This document shows, piece after piece, positions 1-9,879 of a stretch of 64,000 nucleotides of DNA; positions within the stretch are counted from its first letter, which is position 1; each line of letters opens with the position of its first letter. Both the position numbers and the translations under genes were made by a program. The stretch is from Xiphydria camelus (Eukaryota > Arthropoda > Insecta > Hymenoptera > Xiphydriidae), in contig OY783191.1 of assembly GCA_963678675.1 (NCBI GenBank), positions 9,731,995-9,795,994 on the forward strand. Reading direction: 5' to 3'. A model generated the notes under the pieces. The model ran no database searches. It was not told the origin of the DNA and worked only from the letters and a program-made list of their open reading frames with translations.

Positions 1-66
<66 letters not shown>
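1..66. repeat. (AG)n microsatellite
   Basis: A pure AG dinucleotide run that is cut by the window edge, so its full length is unknown. Confidence 0.97.
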
Positions 67-68
<2 letters not shown>

Positions 69-141
69 GGGGTTTTTGACGCATAATAAGACATGTTTCA
101 ACTAACAACACAAATTTTTATAAAACATTTTATTGGAATCT

Positions 142-223
142 TTACAAGTTATGCACTGTTATGCGGATCATGGCGTGAGACGCTCGTCCAATCGGGCGAC
201 CATATTGTGACGGTCCTAGTCGT
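142..223 (-). CDS. candidate 3'-terminal exon of a minus-strand gene
   Basis: On the minus strand a strong pyrimidine tract ending in CAG (AG at 225-224) is followed by a short open stretch and then by an AATAAA signal at 134-129. Two frames are open. One gives 24 codons ending at 149. The other gives 26 codons ending at 142 and starts RLGPSQYGRP. The kinase exon at 5108-5250 ends in phase 0, which fits only the 24-codon frame, but I see no exons for the rest of the kinase core or lid between 250 and 5100. It may therefore belong to this gene, to another transcript, or be a chance splice-like site. I do not recognise either short peptide. Confidence 0.25.
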
Positions 224-731
224 CTGACAATGAGACAGGAGAACAATTTTTTTTTTAAATCTATATGAATGTAGTTATCGTCGGAACTAGAACTAAGTAG
301 GTACGAAATTTTTTATCGCAATCGCAGCTGTTTGAAGATTAAAGTTTAATTTTCCCGAAAAATTGTCAACTAAAACATGAGAGCAGGGCTAAAATATTCA
401 AGCTATTGGTATTATTCTAGTTCAGACCATAGGTGAAGGTTCCCTCGAAATGTATGCAAAACCAGAAGTCAATCGGTCCAATAGTTTTTGAGAAAAACGT
501 GCGTCCGACTTGAAAAATGTCGTTTCGAGAAAAATGCGTTTAAAGTTGATGACTACCTGCCGCGCCCCAACGCACCGCAGCCTTTAAGCCTCTGTAACTA
601 TGGGAGTTCTACGAATTTCAAATTAGTATTTTTGAGACACATTCTCAAAACCCCAAATTATAAGAAAATGCAAAAAAAATCGAATTTTTGAAGCGTCTAG
701 ACAGTAATACTCCCTTAATGACCTAATATTA
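224..731. other. AT-rich intergenic or intronic DNA, nothing recognised
   Basis: No coding similarity or repeat boundary was found. A 67-codon open frame at 488-691 has no recognisable motif and looks like chance. Confidence 0.5.
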
Positions 732-1270
732 GGTGTACAACTTTGCTTCCGCCGTTTTTTTCCCGAAATTCGAGGTTTTATTGTAAAAAACTGGTTATAC
801 ATTTATGATTCAAAGTATTGTCCATCGCTGGCCATTACTTTCTATTTTGACACGAGTTTTCATCAATTAATGCCTCCATTTCTGCATCTTCGAAAACCTT
901 CTCTCTTCCCCCGCTATGCCGGTCTTCGTCGTGAAAATCACCGTTCTTGAAGTGTCGAAACCACTAACGACACATTCTTTCACTAATAGCGGCCTCACTA
1001 CAAGTATTTGAGAGCATTCGATGAGCCTTAGCCGCGGATTCTTTCATTATTGAAGCAGAAAATTAAAACCTCCCGCAAATGACGAGAATTTGGGTCATAA
1101 ACCTACATTTTCAATCGAGAATAACTTTATGATGCAGACATAAATCGACTAATAAGGTTATATTGACAGATGCCCAAGTTTATTGCATGACGTCTATGAT
1201 CAATTTATTTCGACCACTACTTGCCGCTAAAGCCATCTATAGGAGAACGGCGGAAGAAAAGTTTTACACC
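732..1270 (-). mobile_element. mariner deletion derivative with intact TIRs
   Basis: The ends GGTGTACAACTTTGCTTCCG and its diverged inverted copy (1247-1270) are flanked by TA on both sides (730-731 and 1271-1272). The minus strand carries an N-terminal transposase remnant (REVLIFCFNNE, near 1075) and, after decayed sequence, the family C-terminus MASDGQYFES followed by a stop near 808. Known members of this mariner group are about 350 residues, so the catalytic middle is missing. Several stops and shifts break the rest. The right end abuts the next element directly. A 62-bp miniature with the same end sequence lies at 16730-16791. Confidence 0.8.
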
Positions 1271-1273
1271 TAA

Positions 1274-1685
1274 AGCTAGGAATCCACTACACTCGACACG
1301 ACTCGACTCGACACGACACGACTCGACGCGACTCGACACGACGCGTTTCTGATCGTATGATTTTCCGTGTATTTAAGTGGCGTAGAAATCCACTAGGCTC
1401 TCGACACGACTCGACTGGACTCGACTCGACTCGACTCGACTCGACACGACAATTTTCTGGCTGGCCAGAAATTTGTCGCATCGAGTCGCGTCGAGTCGAG
1501 TCGAGACTAGTGGACGCGGTTTGCGTGCACGTCGAGATATGGACCGATGAGCGAACAGATGACGACTACCGTCGTGTCGAGTAGCGTCGAGTCGTGTCGC
1601 GTCGATTCCAGTGGATTCACCACGCAAATTTTTGTCACTCTGTCGTGTCGAGTCGAGTCGAGTCGAGTGTAGTGGATTCCTAGCT
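1274..1685. mobile_element. TIR element with TCGAC-repeat arms, copy 1
   Basis: The terminal inverted repeat AGCTAGGAATCCACTACACT is followed by dense arrays of TCGAC/ACGAC units. The right arm is the inverse, with GTCGAGTCGAG units. TAA flanks both sides (1271-1273 and 1686-1688), which suits a 3-bp PIF/Harbinger-type duplication. A second copy at 30885-31486 has the same ends and carries a MADF-type ORF, which also points to PIF/Harbinger. This copy has no coding capacity; open frames across it are by-products of the 5-bp repeat. Confidence 0.75.
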
Positions 1686-1711
1686 TAACACATACAGAGT
1701 TACACAAAGTA

Positions 1712-2600
1712 CAAAGGGTACTGGGAAAGTTTTGCAATATGCCGTAACAATGTATCGCAGGAAGCTGCTTGTTGCTGCATGTTGAGACATGTTCATACGT
1801 GCATAGTAGCCACCGCGCCAAGTCGATGGGCTCAGTTATTCATTGGCAGTGAGAGTGTAAAGTGCTTGCGATGGCATCGTGAGATAAGGGCAGTTTTGCG
1901 TTATAATTTCGTGCGTGGTTTAAACATAGACCAGTGCTTAGAAGAAATGACTCTTGCACTAGGTGATATTTGTTCACATCATACAACGATATGCAGGTGG
2001 TATAGAGAATTCCAAAAAGGGGAAATTTCACTCTAGAGGATGCTGAGAGGCTGGGAAGTCCACGAACGTCAGTTACGGAGGAAAACGTTACTGCTGTGAG
2101 GAAAATGCTTGACGAGGACAGGCGAGTGACCTACCAGCAGATAGAGGGTACTTTAGGCCTAAATGCACAAGCAATTCGTTCGATTCTGCATGATAATTTG
2201 CACGTGAAGAAACTTTGTTCTCTCTGGGTGCCGCATCGACTGACTGACGAGCAGATGACACGACGTGTGACTTGGTGCCGGGAGATGCTAAAAAACATTG
2301 ATAAGGGACAATCTCGGTATGTGAACAACGTCGTGATAGGTGACGAGACTTGGCTGTACTATTACGATGTGCCGACCAAGGCTCAAAAAAAAGTTTGGGT
2401 CTTTGATGATGAGGACACACCCGTAGTTGTCAGAAAATCCCGATCTGTAAACGAATGTGCTTTACTCTCTAGTGAAACTTGGCAGAACTGGTTTAAAGAT
2501 TGGTTTCGAAGGATGGAGAGGTGTATTGAATGTAGAGGAAATTACTTTGAAAAAATTAAATAAACAAAGATGTATTGCAAAACTTTCCCAGTACCCTTTG
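1712..2600 (+). mobile_element. mariner element, internally deleted
   Basis: Perfect 28-bp terminal inverted repeats (1712-1739 and 2573-2600, starting CAAAGGGTACTGGG) are flanked by TA at 1710-1711 and 2601-2602. At 889 bp it is shorter than the roughly 1.3 kb usual for mariner elements. It contains the transposase remnant described separately. Confidence 0.93.
1779..2563 (+). pseudogene. mariner transposase, frameshifted and lacking most of the catalytic domain
   Basis: The first part (to 2036) holds the N-terminal helix-turn-helix segment with CRWYREFQKG. A single-base frameshift at about 2034 moves the reading into a second frame, where EDAERLGSPR and VTEENVTAV continue the family pattern. 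The second frame runs to 2563 and includes the WVPHRLT linker and the first catalytic Asp in VIGDETWLYYY. After the RKSRSVNE segment it jumps to the C-terminal WFRRMERCI and GNYFEK motifs. The second and third catalytic Asp (HHDNA and PYSPDLAP motifs) are missing, so this copy cannot code for active transposase. Confidence 0.92.
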
Positions 2601-2602
2601 TA

Positions 2603-4145
2603 TATGTCGGCTCGCATGTACAGAATTACTTAAAATATACGAGTACATGATAAGTGACGTACCACAGTATGTATATTTAAGTACTATTAATGACTGTATA
2701 ATTATAACACAGGTCTGTGAGGGTCATTTGCAAAAATCATAGGGGATGAATTTGATAGATTTCTTGACGCCAAAAACGAATCTGGCTCTAGAATTTTCTC
2801 AGCACATCAATTTTTCGAGTAATTCGAGCTTAAATGGTCCAAAAATGGCTACTTTGACCAATTTCGTGAATTCGTTGTAGGAAAATGAATTTTTTTCTAC
2901 TAATGACGTCATACAATCCCAGGCTTCATCTTTAGAATTCATATTCGATAACCATCTAACGATTTTTTTTTCGTTGTGATATACAAGTGTGAAGTCACGC
3001 ATAGCGTTCCAATGAACCATTACCACTCGACAGTTCTAGTTGCCTGTTTAGAATAGTTTGTTGGCACAGGATTTTTCAATATGAATCAAAACTGAAGTCA
3101 GGATGCGTGCACTAACAAAAGTTTATCATTTTTTGAAACTCTGGAACCAAAAGAAATGAACAAACTTTATTTTCTCGACTAGGATTCGAAAGGGATGTAA
3201 GCAAATTTTCATAAGAATTAGCTTGTTTCCCTTGGTCCTAATATTGGCTATCAGTATTACTACGAAATTACAGGAAGACTTCATACTAGCATATCTTAGC
3301 AAAAAAACATCATTCGGTGGTTATCAGAAATACTTATAGATTTTACGGGTGGAGTCTAGTAGGTACTATATTATGCCATTGGTAAAAATACTGAAAAAAA
3401 GTATCATTCTCTTACAAACAACTCAAATATTGCACGAAATAGCCATTTGGTAACCATTTAAGCTTAAATTACTCAAAAATTTGAAATGTTGAAAAATTGT
3501 ATAACTAGATTCGATTCAACGTTAAAAAATATCATCTCTTGCAATTTTTGGAACTGAAAAAGTCAAAAATTTCGCAGGCCTGTGTAATCCATCTATACCT
3601 GTACTAGATATTACGAGTACGTAGTAGTGCCAAAAGAACTAAGCTTTTCATTTTATAAAAGTCTATATCATCATCAGAATATACGTACGAGTATATGTAT
3701 ATGTAGAAATTCTTTTGACAGCCTGCGGACTCCCGATCGGTGTCACGCGGAAAAAACGCCATTTTATGGTCTAAAAATAGGCTGGAAAAGGCTTCGAAAT
3801 GGGCATGAGTGAGGAAAAATATTTTTAAAACGTTTTCATCTTTTCATTGCATTTGAAATATTTTTATTACATTTTATATACCTACGTATTTTTAAATACA
3901 TTTTATTTCAAATATTCAAAAATGTTCTAGAGATTTATTTCCTGAATTATATCTATTAAAACGTTTAAAAAATGTATATTCATATATTTCTTTCAGCTGA
4001 TCAATACAAATGTTTCATTTTTACAACCGTACAATACCAGATAGAGCAAATAAATACGTGGGTCATTTGAAAAGTTTCCGGCCTTATTGACAAGCAGTCA
4101 TGATAGAATTTAATTCTTGCTATCGTTTGATGGATGGCGTTGATA
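2603..4145. other. AT-rich unassigned DNA
   Basis: I see no gene. ACACAGG(T/C)CTG near 2709 and its inverse near 3580 could be the ends of a decayed TIR element of about 870 bp, but the arms do not pair further, so this is weak. The remainder is low-complexity AT-rich DNA. Confidence 0.4.
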
Positions 4146-4638
4146 CAGGGTGAAGCAGTGAAACGGCATGATTTAAAAAAATCGCAGAAAAAAATTTAAA
4201 AAAAGTTGTTTTATTTTAGAATAAATCAGGTCTACATTAGCGAAAATTTACTTTACACGAAAAATAATCATATTTTGAAGATGGTGTCAGACAGATGACG
4301 TCCTTGTTTTTCCACACATTGCCGGAGTCTGAGAGTTGTTTATTTCTTGCCGAATTCGCTTTTTCAAATCTAACCAGAGAAGATTTGAAAGAGCGAATTC
4401 GGCAAGAAATAAATAACATTCCGTTGGAGATGTTATGCAACATCATGAACGGATTCACTCTCAGGCTCTGACAATTTGTGGAAAAACAATTAACACCATC
4501 TTTAAATTATGATTATTTTTCATATAAAGTAAATTTCCACTAATGTAGACCTGATTTATGCTAAACAAAAAACAACTTTTTTTTTAAATTTAATTTTTTG
4601 CGATTTTTAAAATCGTGCCGTTTCACTGCCTCACCTTG
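4146..4638. mobile_element. foldback MITE built from Tc1/mariner-type transposon ends
   Basis: The ends CAGGGTGAAGCAGTGAAACGG and the inverse at 4618-4638 are flanked by TA. The arms pair over about 170 bp. A second, near-perfect inverted repeat (GAATTCGGCAAGAAATAAAT type, about 4332-4425) forms the tip. From 4379 the plus strand encodes EDLKERIRQEINNIP and LCNIMNGFTLRL, the usual C-terminal helix of IS630/Tc1-type transposases, then a TGA. Each arm therefore looks like a 3' transposon end duplicated in inverted orientation. Confidence 0.8.
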
Positions 4639-4640
4639 TA

Positions 4641-5107
4641 TGTCGTATCTGATCATATTCAATTATGTATGACCATATAAATAATTGTATATAAACATTT
4701 TTCTTGGATAGTGAATCATTTGTGATGCTTATTATTATGATTTTTTGAATCATTCTTGATCACGATCGATTCAGTCGTTTGAAATTATTTATAGATTTAG
4801 TTGTTATTCATTAATTTGTTGAATGTTAGCTATGGAACAGTATACATGGTATGATAGCTAAGAGGCTCGACATAAAAAAGTCTCTATTTCAGGTAAAAGG
4901 ATGGCTAGCAGTTATACCATTGATTAATGGACGTAGAATGAGACCCCACCTATTCTATAATACATCTCTCGACCATTATATTCTGTATTTTCTGTATTTA
5001 TAGATTATTAGTTTATAGGATACACACATCGCATTAAAATACTGTACCATGTTTGAATGCTTCCTTTTAATTATGTATATAAATGTATTTGAATACTACC
5101 TACTCAC
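4641..5107. other. intron of the kinase-like gene, nothing recognised
   Basis: AT-rich sequence directly downstream (in gene direction) of the 5108-5250 exon. It begins with the exon's GTGAGT donor. No further kinase exon or repeat boundary is visible. Confidence 0.5.
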
Positions 5108-5250
5108 CTTTTCGGAGTACTCGACTACGTCTCGCATATTTCTCGGATATCCGCTCACGAGAAAGGTTTTAGCCCCTGGACACATCTTCATTTCGAGCAT
5201 CAATACTTCGGTGACTGTTTTACTGCTTAGTAAACTGAAGTCTTGCATGT
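5108..5250 (-). CDS. adenylate-kinase-like gene, GYPR exon
   Basis: A 143-bp minus-strand exon with acceptor TTGTCATTGCAG (AG at 5252-5251) and donor GTGAGT (5107-5102). Its first two bases complete an Asp codon begun in the 42906-43016 exon. It then encodes 47 codons including MQDFSLLSSKTV, LEMKMCPGAKTFLVSGYPR and NMRDVVEYSEK, ending in phase 0. The strand plus GYPR segment matches the nucleotide-binding core of the adenylate kinase/UMP-CMP kinase family (closest in feel to AK5-like proteins). The family signature normally reads D-G-(F/Y)-P-R; here the Asp is Ser, so catalysis may be altered or lost. The exon has no stop or frameshift and sits among AT-rich DNA, so it is probably under coding selection. 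Confidence 0.85.
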
Positions 5251-5620
5251 CTGCAATGACAAATGAGGATCAATATAAATCTTATTGCAGTTTAGAAGAC
5301 ACCTTAACTATAATAATGTTTACATCTGTAAGCAGTTCAGATATGCATCTTTCTATTCTCGAAGTAATAAAACTGATATCAGTATAAAATTATTAAATAA
5401 GTTGTTGACAGTAAATTTTTGTAAACTAATTAGATTAATTCGAATTGAAGGCCAGTTTCTATATCTTTAAATTCCATTACGACACGACGTTAGTATTATT
5501 ACAGTAATTTCAATATTCTTTGGAAGAATTTATCATTTACAATTTTCCCTCTTTATTCAATAAAATTAATATCCGTAAATATAGATATTTATAAACTGTA
5601 AGGAGAAGACTATATATATA
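5251..5620. other. intron, nothing recognised
   Basis: AT-rich sequence between the kinase exon acceptor and the Helitron 5' end. No gene, repeat boundary or structured element is visible. Confidence 0.5.
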
Positions 5621-6157
5621 TCTATCTATATAAATAAAAATGTAATGTTCGTTTGTTCAAAATCTAAGATCTTCGAAAGTTTTTTACCGATTGCTCTAAA
5701 ATTTCGATACAAGGTTGCAGTCGAATACGAGCGTGTAAAAATATATAAAAATATACCTACTATTTATATACCTACTCCCTTAAGAGGGTAAATAAATAAA
5801 AATGTAAATGTTCGTTTGTTCATCTCCGAAAGTTCGTCACCGATTGCTTTGAAATGTTGACACAACGTTGCATTCGAATACGCGCATGTTTTTATATATT
5901 TATGTACCTGCTCCCTTAAGGAGGTAAATCTATATCAATACAAATGTAACTGTTCGTTTGTACAAAATCTTAAATCTCCTAAAGTTCTTTACCGATTGCT
6001 TTAGAATGTATGTATGCATTAATGACGCGTGCCACACGTCACATCCAAATCAACTTCGTGCATTGTTTGCAATCATATTGACCGCCTGCTTTCCTTCATC
6101 TCCAACAGAGTTATAGGAGAAATATAAATCGCAAATATATGCAAAGAAAATTCAAAT

Positions 6158-7023
6158 ATGAACATGGGTTTCACAGCAAAAATCTATAACGAACCGTTGA
6201 TAATGATTGAAGATCTGTGCTTAGAAATCGCGAACAAAGTTCTCAATCAATTGGGAATGCCATCACCGAATCGATCTGCTGCTGTTTCGTTCGAAGTAGA
6301 ATTGCGTCGTGAAAAAGATTACAACACGGGTAATATTTTGTCGTATGTGAAGTAAAATATTTCTAAGCTAACTCTTGAACAAAAAGGCATTTACGGTCAA
6401 ATAATGCAAATTGTCAATAACGGGGTTGGAGAAATCTTCTTACATGCGCCAGGAGGAACTGGTAAATCGTTCCTAATTAGATTGATTCTGGCAGCAATTC
6501 GATCCTAAAATGATATAGCCTTAGCTTTTGCATCGTCCGGAATAGCTGCGACATTGCTACCAGGTGGAAGAACTGCTCATTCCGCTTTGAAATTTCCATT
6601 GAACATGCAATTCATTGAAACTCCCACGTGCAATATTGTGACATGGAGAATCGCTCCGTGTCACAAAAAGGGCGCGATCGGCCCTTTCGTGGGCAAGCGT
6701 GCGTTCGCGGCGTCGAGACGAGCAGGACGCGCTCGTCCGTGCGCGCGTCGGGCGCACGGGCCGTTGGTCAACGGTTGTCGATCGATCTGGTTTCGAAAAG
6801 ATCGATCGACAACAGCGACGATCTCGAGGCGAAGGCGTCCGAGAATCCGGGGAGAGACGGAAAGCGGGGAGGCGATCGAGGTGAGTCGGAGAGGCCGGAA
6901 AACCGGCGGGAAGGGCCCCAGTCGCTGAGGAGCTATCACGCGAGTGAAAGCTTTGAAAAGAGAGTCGAGGGAGTAGAAAGATAGGGAAGAGTAGGCGCAC
7001 CGAGCAAGGGTGAACGCGAGAGT

Positions 7024-7057
<34 letters not shown>

Positions 7058-8100
7058 GAGGGCGAGGGAGTGAGTCGCTGCACCGCCACCCGCTTTGACG
7101 AGAGGAAGAACCGCGGCAGGAGCATCGAGCCGCCGCTGAGGGCCAACCGTCACCCGGACCGGAAGGCCACCGCCCGCCGGCAATCGTCGCTTCCCGAGGA
7201 CCAGCCGCCCCGGGAGGAAGGAGGGAATCCCCGGCTGAGGATCTGCAGCATCGCCCGGTAGGCTCTCCTCTCCTTGTTAATTAGCGCTCCGATTCGCCTC
7301 CGCGCCGCCCTCGCATAGGGCACCCGACTGCGCTCGGGTAGCCACGTCCGTCGCCGCGCATTTGAACCGGGGGGGTGCACTCGGCACCCCAACCGTCGAT
7401 TCGTCCTCGTCAGGCGATTCTTGTCGATCGCGAATAAACCGCTAACGAATAAAGGGTTCGTCTTTCGTGTACGTTAATTTCGTTCCTCCCGAGTCCCAGC
7501 CGCGTTTTCCGAACCGCCCCTCCACCATATGCTGGGGTAGCCGAGCCCGTCGGAGATCGAATCGTCGCCGATCTCCCGTCGAACGTTCGTTTCGGGGACC
7601 GTGTCCGTTCCCCCGATCGGTGGGTTCGCGACCCACCTGGCGCCCATCGTTTCGTACGCTGTCCCGCGCGTGGGAGCGCCGCGTCTTAGCGTGAGTAGCG
7701 GAGGACACCGAGGTCCCTCCCGAACGCTACGTCACAATATTTCCAAAGCATCCAGCATGGGAAAAGTATTGCAGAAATGCAAACTTACTTTTTGAGATGA
7801 ATGCACAATGGCGCACAAAAAATCGCTCGAGGTTCTTGATCGATCATTGTAAGATTTGCATGGGAATATCAGACCATTTGGGAACGTATTAATATATCTT
7901 GCAGGAGATTTCAGGCAAACATTACTTGTAATTCCTCGATCGACACCAGCGGACGAAATAAATGCTTACCTGAAATACTCTACTTTGTGACGACACGTAA
8001 AGACGTTAAAATTAACTGCAAATATGCGTGTCCAGCTGCAAAACGATCGATCAGCTGAGGTATTCTCATATCAATTGCTGGAAATTGGGTTTAGATCTAT
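6158..8100 (+). pseudogene. Helitron PIF1-like helicase, interrupted pseudogene
   Basis: The frame from 6158 gives LGMPSPNRSAAVSFEVELR, a segment normally just upstream of the helicase core. A stop at 6353-6355 is followed by LTLEQKGIYGQIMQ, then the Walker A motif APGGTGKS, a second stop at 6506-6508, and ASSGIAATLLPGGRTAH. The LTR at 6637-7736 splits the gene inside an Ile codon. After it the frame resumes with SMGKVLQKCKL, a stop, Walker B-type DECTMAHKKS and LAGDFRQTLLVIPRSTPADE. At least five in-frame stops make it inactive. In an intact Helitron this helicase unwinds DNA during rolling-circle transposition. Confidence 0.88.
6637..7736. mobile_element. solo LTR of a Gypsy-type element inside the Helitron
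   Basis: It starts TGTGACATGG, ends CTACGTCACA, and is flanked by the 4-bp duplication ATAT (6633-6636 and 7737-7740). Removing the LTR and one ATAT restores the Helitron reading frame, so the insertion is precise. It resembles the LTR at 18505-19674 at both ends and in the CGAACCGCCCCT block, but is clearly diverged, so it is a sister family. It is GC-rich against an AT-rich background and holds a (GA)n run at 7026-7054. Long open frames across it on both strands are side effects of GC content. Confidence 0.93.
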
Positions 8101-8319
8101 ACACGAATTGCTTCTCACATGGACAATAATATGTTGCGTGTACTAGAGTCGCCAAACCAGACACAATCTCTATATCTGCATAGACAATGGAACAACAAAA
8201 AATATTCTATACCCACAATCATTGTGAAATTAAACATATTAGAAACGTACGCTTTCTCTTTTCTTTCTTTTCTATTTAACCAGACTGAGCTACAACAACG
8301 CGTAGCAGGGTACGGCTAG

Positions 8320-8761
8320 TTGTATATAAAATATCTGAAGGTATGTACAGGGTGTCCCTAAATATCATGTAAAAACGGAAGGAGGTAATTCTTAGGCTTA
8401 TTTCATGACTAAAAGTTCATATAAACATAGGCCCGTAAAAGCTTCGTTACTGATCTACAGGGTGTTGAAATTTCAAAACTTTTTAGTCTTTTTTTTTATA
8501 GCTCATGCAGTTTTTAAGATATTTAGTTCAAATTTGGAATGTAGGTTATGCTATAGGGTTTATATCATTGGGCATGTCAAATGGTTGTGAGAATCTACAG
8601 AGGGTTATTTTTTTGACGGGTAGTACCCCCTTTTCCCTCCCTGAACTTTTTTGCGGTACGCCTCTAGTAGATTCTAGAATACAAAATAAATTTTCTGTTT
8701 TGTTTACAAGCTTTTTGGTCTCTTGTAGTTTTTTCGTATCTGCCACCGTTATCGAGAAAAA
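8320..8761. other. unassigned repeat-like DNA
   Basis: It contains two short CAGGGTGT starts (about 8350 and 8460), the usual first bases of many arthropod DNA transposons, and a stretch with TACGCCTCTAGTAGATTCTAG. No TIR pair or coding similarity was found. Confidence 0.4.
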
Positions 8762-9168
8762 AACTGTAGAAAAATATTTTTCATTTTCATTTTCATTTAA
8801 TAATGCCGCGCTTGACACAATCGGCTTATGATAGCTAAAATAAATAAGTGAGTCGGAGTAGAGCCGATCGACGAGGAGTTACTCCGACTCACTTACTGTA
8901 GGTACATGGCGAACACCACTTCCATACAACATTGTTCTGCCAGATATTTACACATCAATTAGTCATTCTAACTTGTAATTGATGTGTAAACATCTGGCGG
9001 AACAATGTTGTATGGAAGTGCTGTTCGCCATGTACAGCAAGTGAGTCTGAGTAACTCCTCATCGATCGGCTCTACACCGACTCACTTATTTATTTTAGCT
9101 ATCATAAGCCGATTGTGTCAAGCGCGTGTGTTAAATGAAAATGAAAATGAAAAATATTTTCTACAGTT
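8762..9168. mobile_element. palindromic MITE, about 407 bp
   Basis: A near-complete inverted repeat. AACTGTAG at 8762 pairs with CTACAGTT ending at 9168, and the arms pair through CATTTTCATTT, AAGTGAGTCGGAGTA and CATGGCGAACA down to a loop at about 8965. No coding sequence is present; the open frames in the arms are artefacts. Confidence 0.85.
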
Positions 9169-9304
9169 AGGTATAAGATTTAAAATTGTTTGAAATTACT
9201 TCGATTACAGATACCAATATTCACAAATCCCAATCACATTTCCGTTCCATAGTTACCGCTCACGAGATGTTTCCACTTCAGTGTCTCGAGTACTAGCAGA
9301 CTTA

Positions 9305-9640
9305 TTTTGTTTTTTTCTCTCGTACCTGGATAAGCCGGGTACTGCATTAGATGGCTCGCGACGATCCGCCCAATAATTGATTTTCAGGAAAGGTATAAAC
9401 CGTGGTGTGTTCGCAGCTTACATTCTCGGAATATGCCGTTTCGGAGAACTTGGGATCGGCGAGGTACTTATGACTGTGATACTATTAAACGGTGCGAACC
9501 GTTGTGTCTAATTCCATTTATCCGCTCGTTATTTCTCGATAGAATAGCAATCCTAAATTAGTATAGAATATTTGAATTTTACCGCTATAAAATCTAGTAA
9601 CCCTTGAAGGTTGTACGGCCTTAGGATCTAATCTAGTTGC
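9305..9640. repeat. dispersed repeat, copy 1
   Basis: The blocks TACCTGGATAAGCC, GACTGTGATACTATTAAACG and TAGTATAGAATATT recur in the same order at 60788-61325. The middle block recurs inverted near 57263-57300. It looks like an old non-coding mobile element fragment. The class is unknown. Confidence 0.6.
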
Positions 9641-9663
9641 ATATGCGACACTGCACAAATTTA

Positions 9664-9830
9664 CATGTACCGTATGTCCGCGATCAATCAGACCATAGCA
9701 AAATTGCGAGTTTTGCATGAGCACCCCCGTGGGTCTTCTCGTCCAATAGAATCACCAGAGAAGCGTGAATGCGCATGCGTAGTCATCCGCGTTGGCGTCG
9801 TCAGCAAGTTCAGATCGGTTATTTCGATAA
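9664..9830. repeat. dispersed repeat with CCGTATGTCCGCGATCAA start
   Basis: The block from TACCGTATGTCCGCG through GCGAGTTTTGCATGAGCAC and GAATGCGCATGCGTAGTCAT recurs at 63089-63235 and 63906-64000. It begins with the same TACCGTATGTCC motif as the MITE family at 58276 and may be the terminal part of a larger relative. Confidence 0.65.
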
Positions 9831-9879
9831 CCGATGACCGTATGTTGATGTCCGTATGACCGATGTCCATATGACTTTG

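Larger units (their letters stand above)
5621..8319 (+). mobile_element. Helitron, decayed, split by a solo LTR
   Basis: The 5' end begins with TC in a TCTATCTATATAAATAAAAATG context. It is followed by three diverged tandem copies of a segment with TGTTCGTTTGTTCA and ACCGATTGCT (about 5625, 5795 and 5935). The 3' end is GCAGGGTACGGCTAG followed by T, matching the CTRR-T rule for Helitrons. The body carries a Helitron helicase remnant. Without the inserted LTR the element is about 1.6 kb, too short for an autonomous Helitron, so the replication-initiator part is missing. Confidence 0.82.

Noticed and set aside
6557..7183. Long minus-strand open frames across the solo LTR
   Set aside because: GC-rich LTR sequence with a (GA)n run; the frame crosses the LTR boundary into the Helitron and has no motif.
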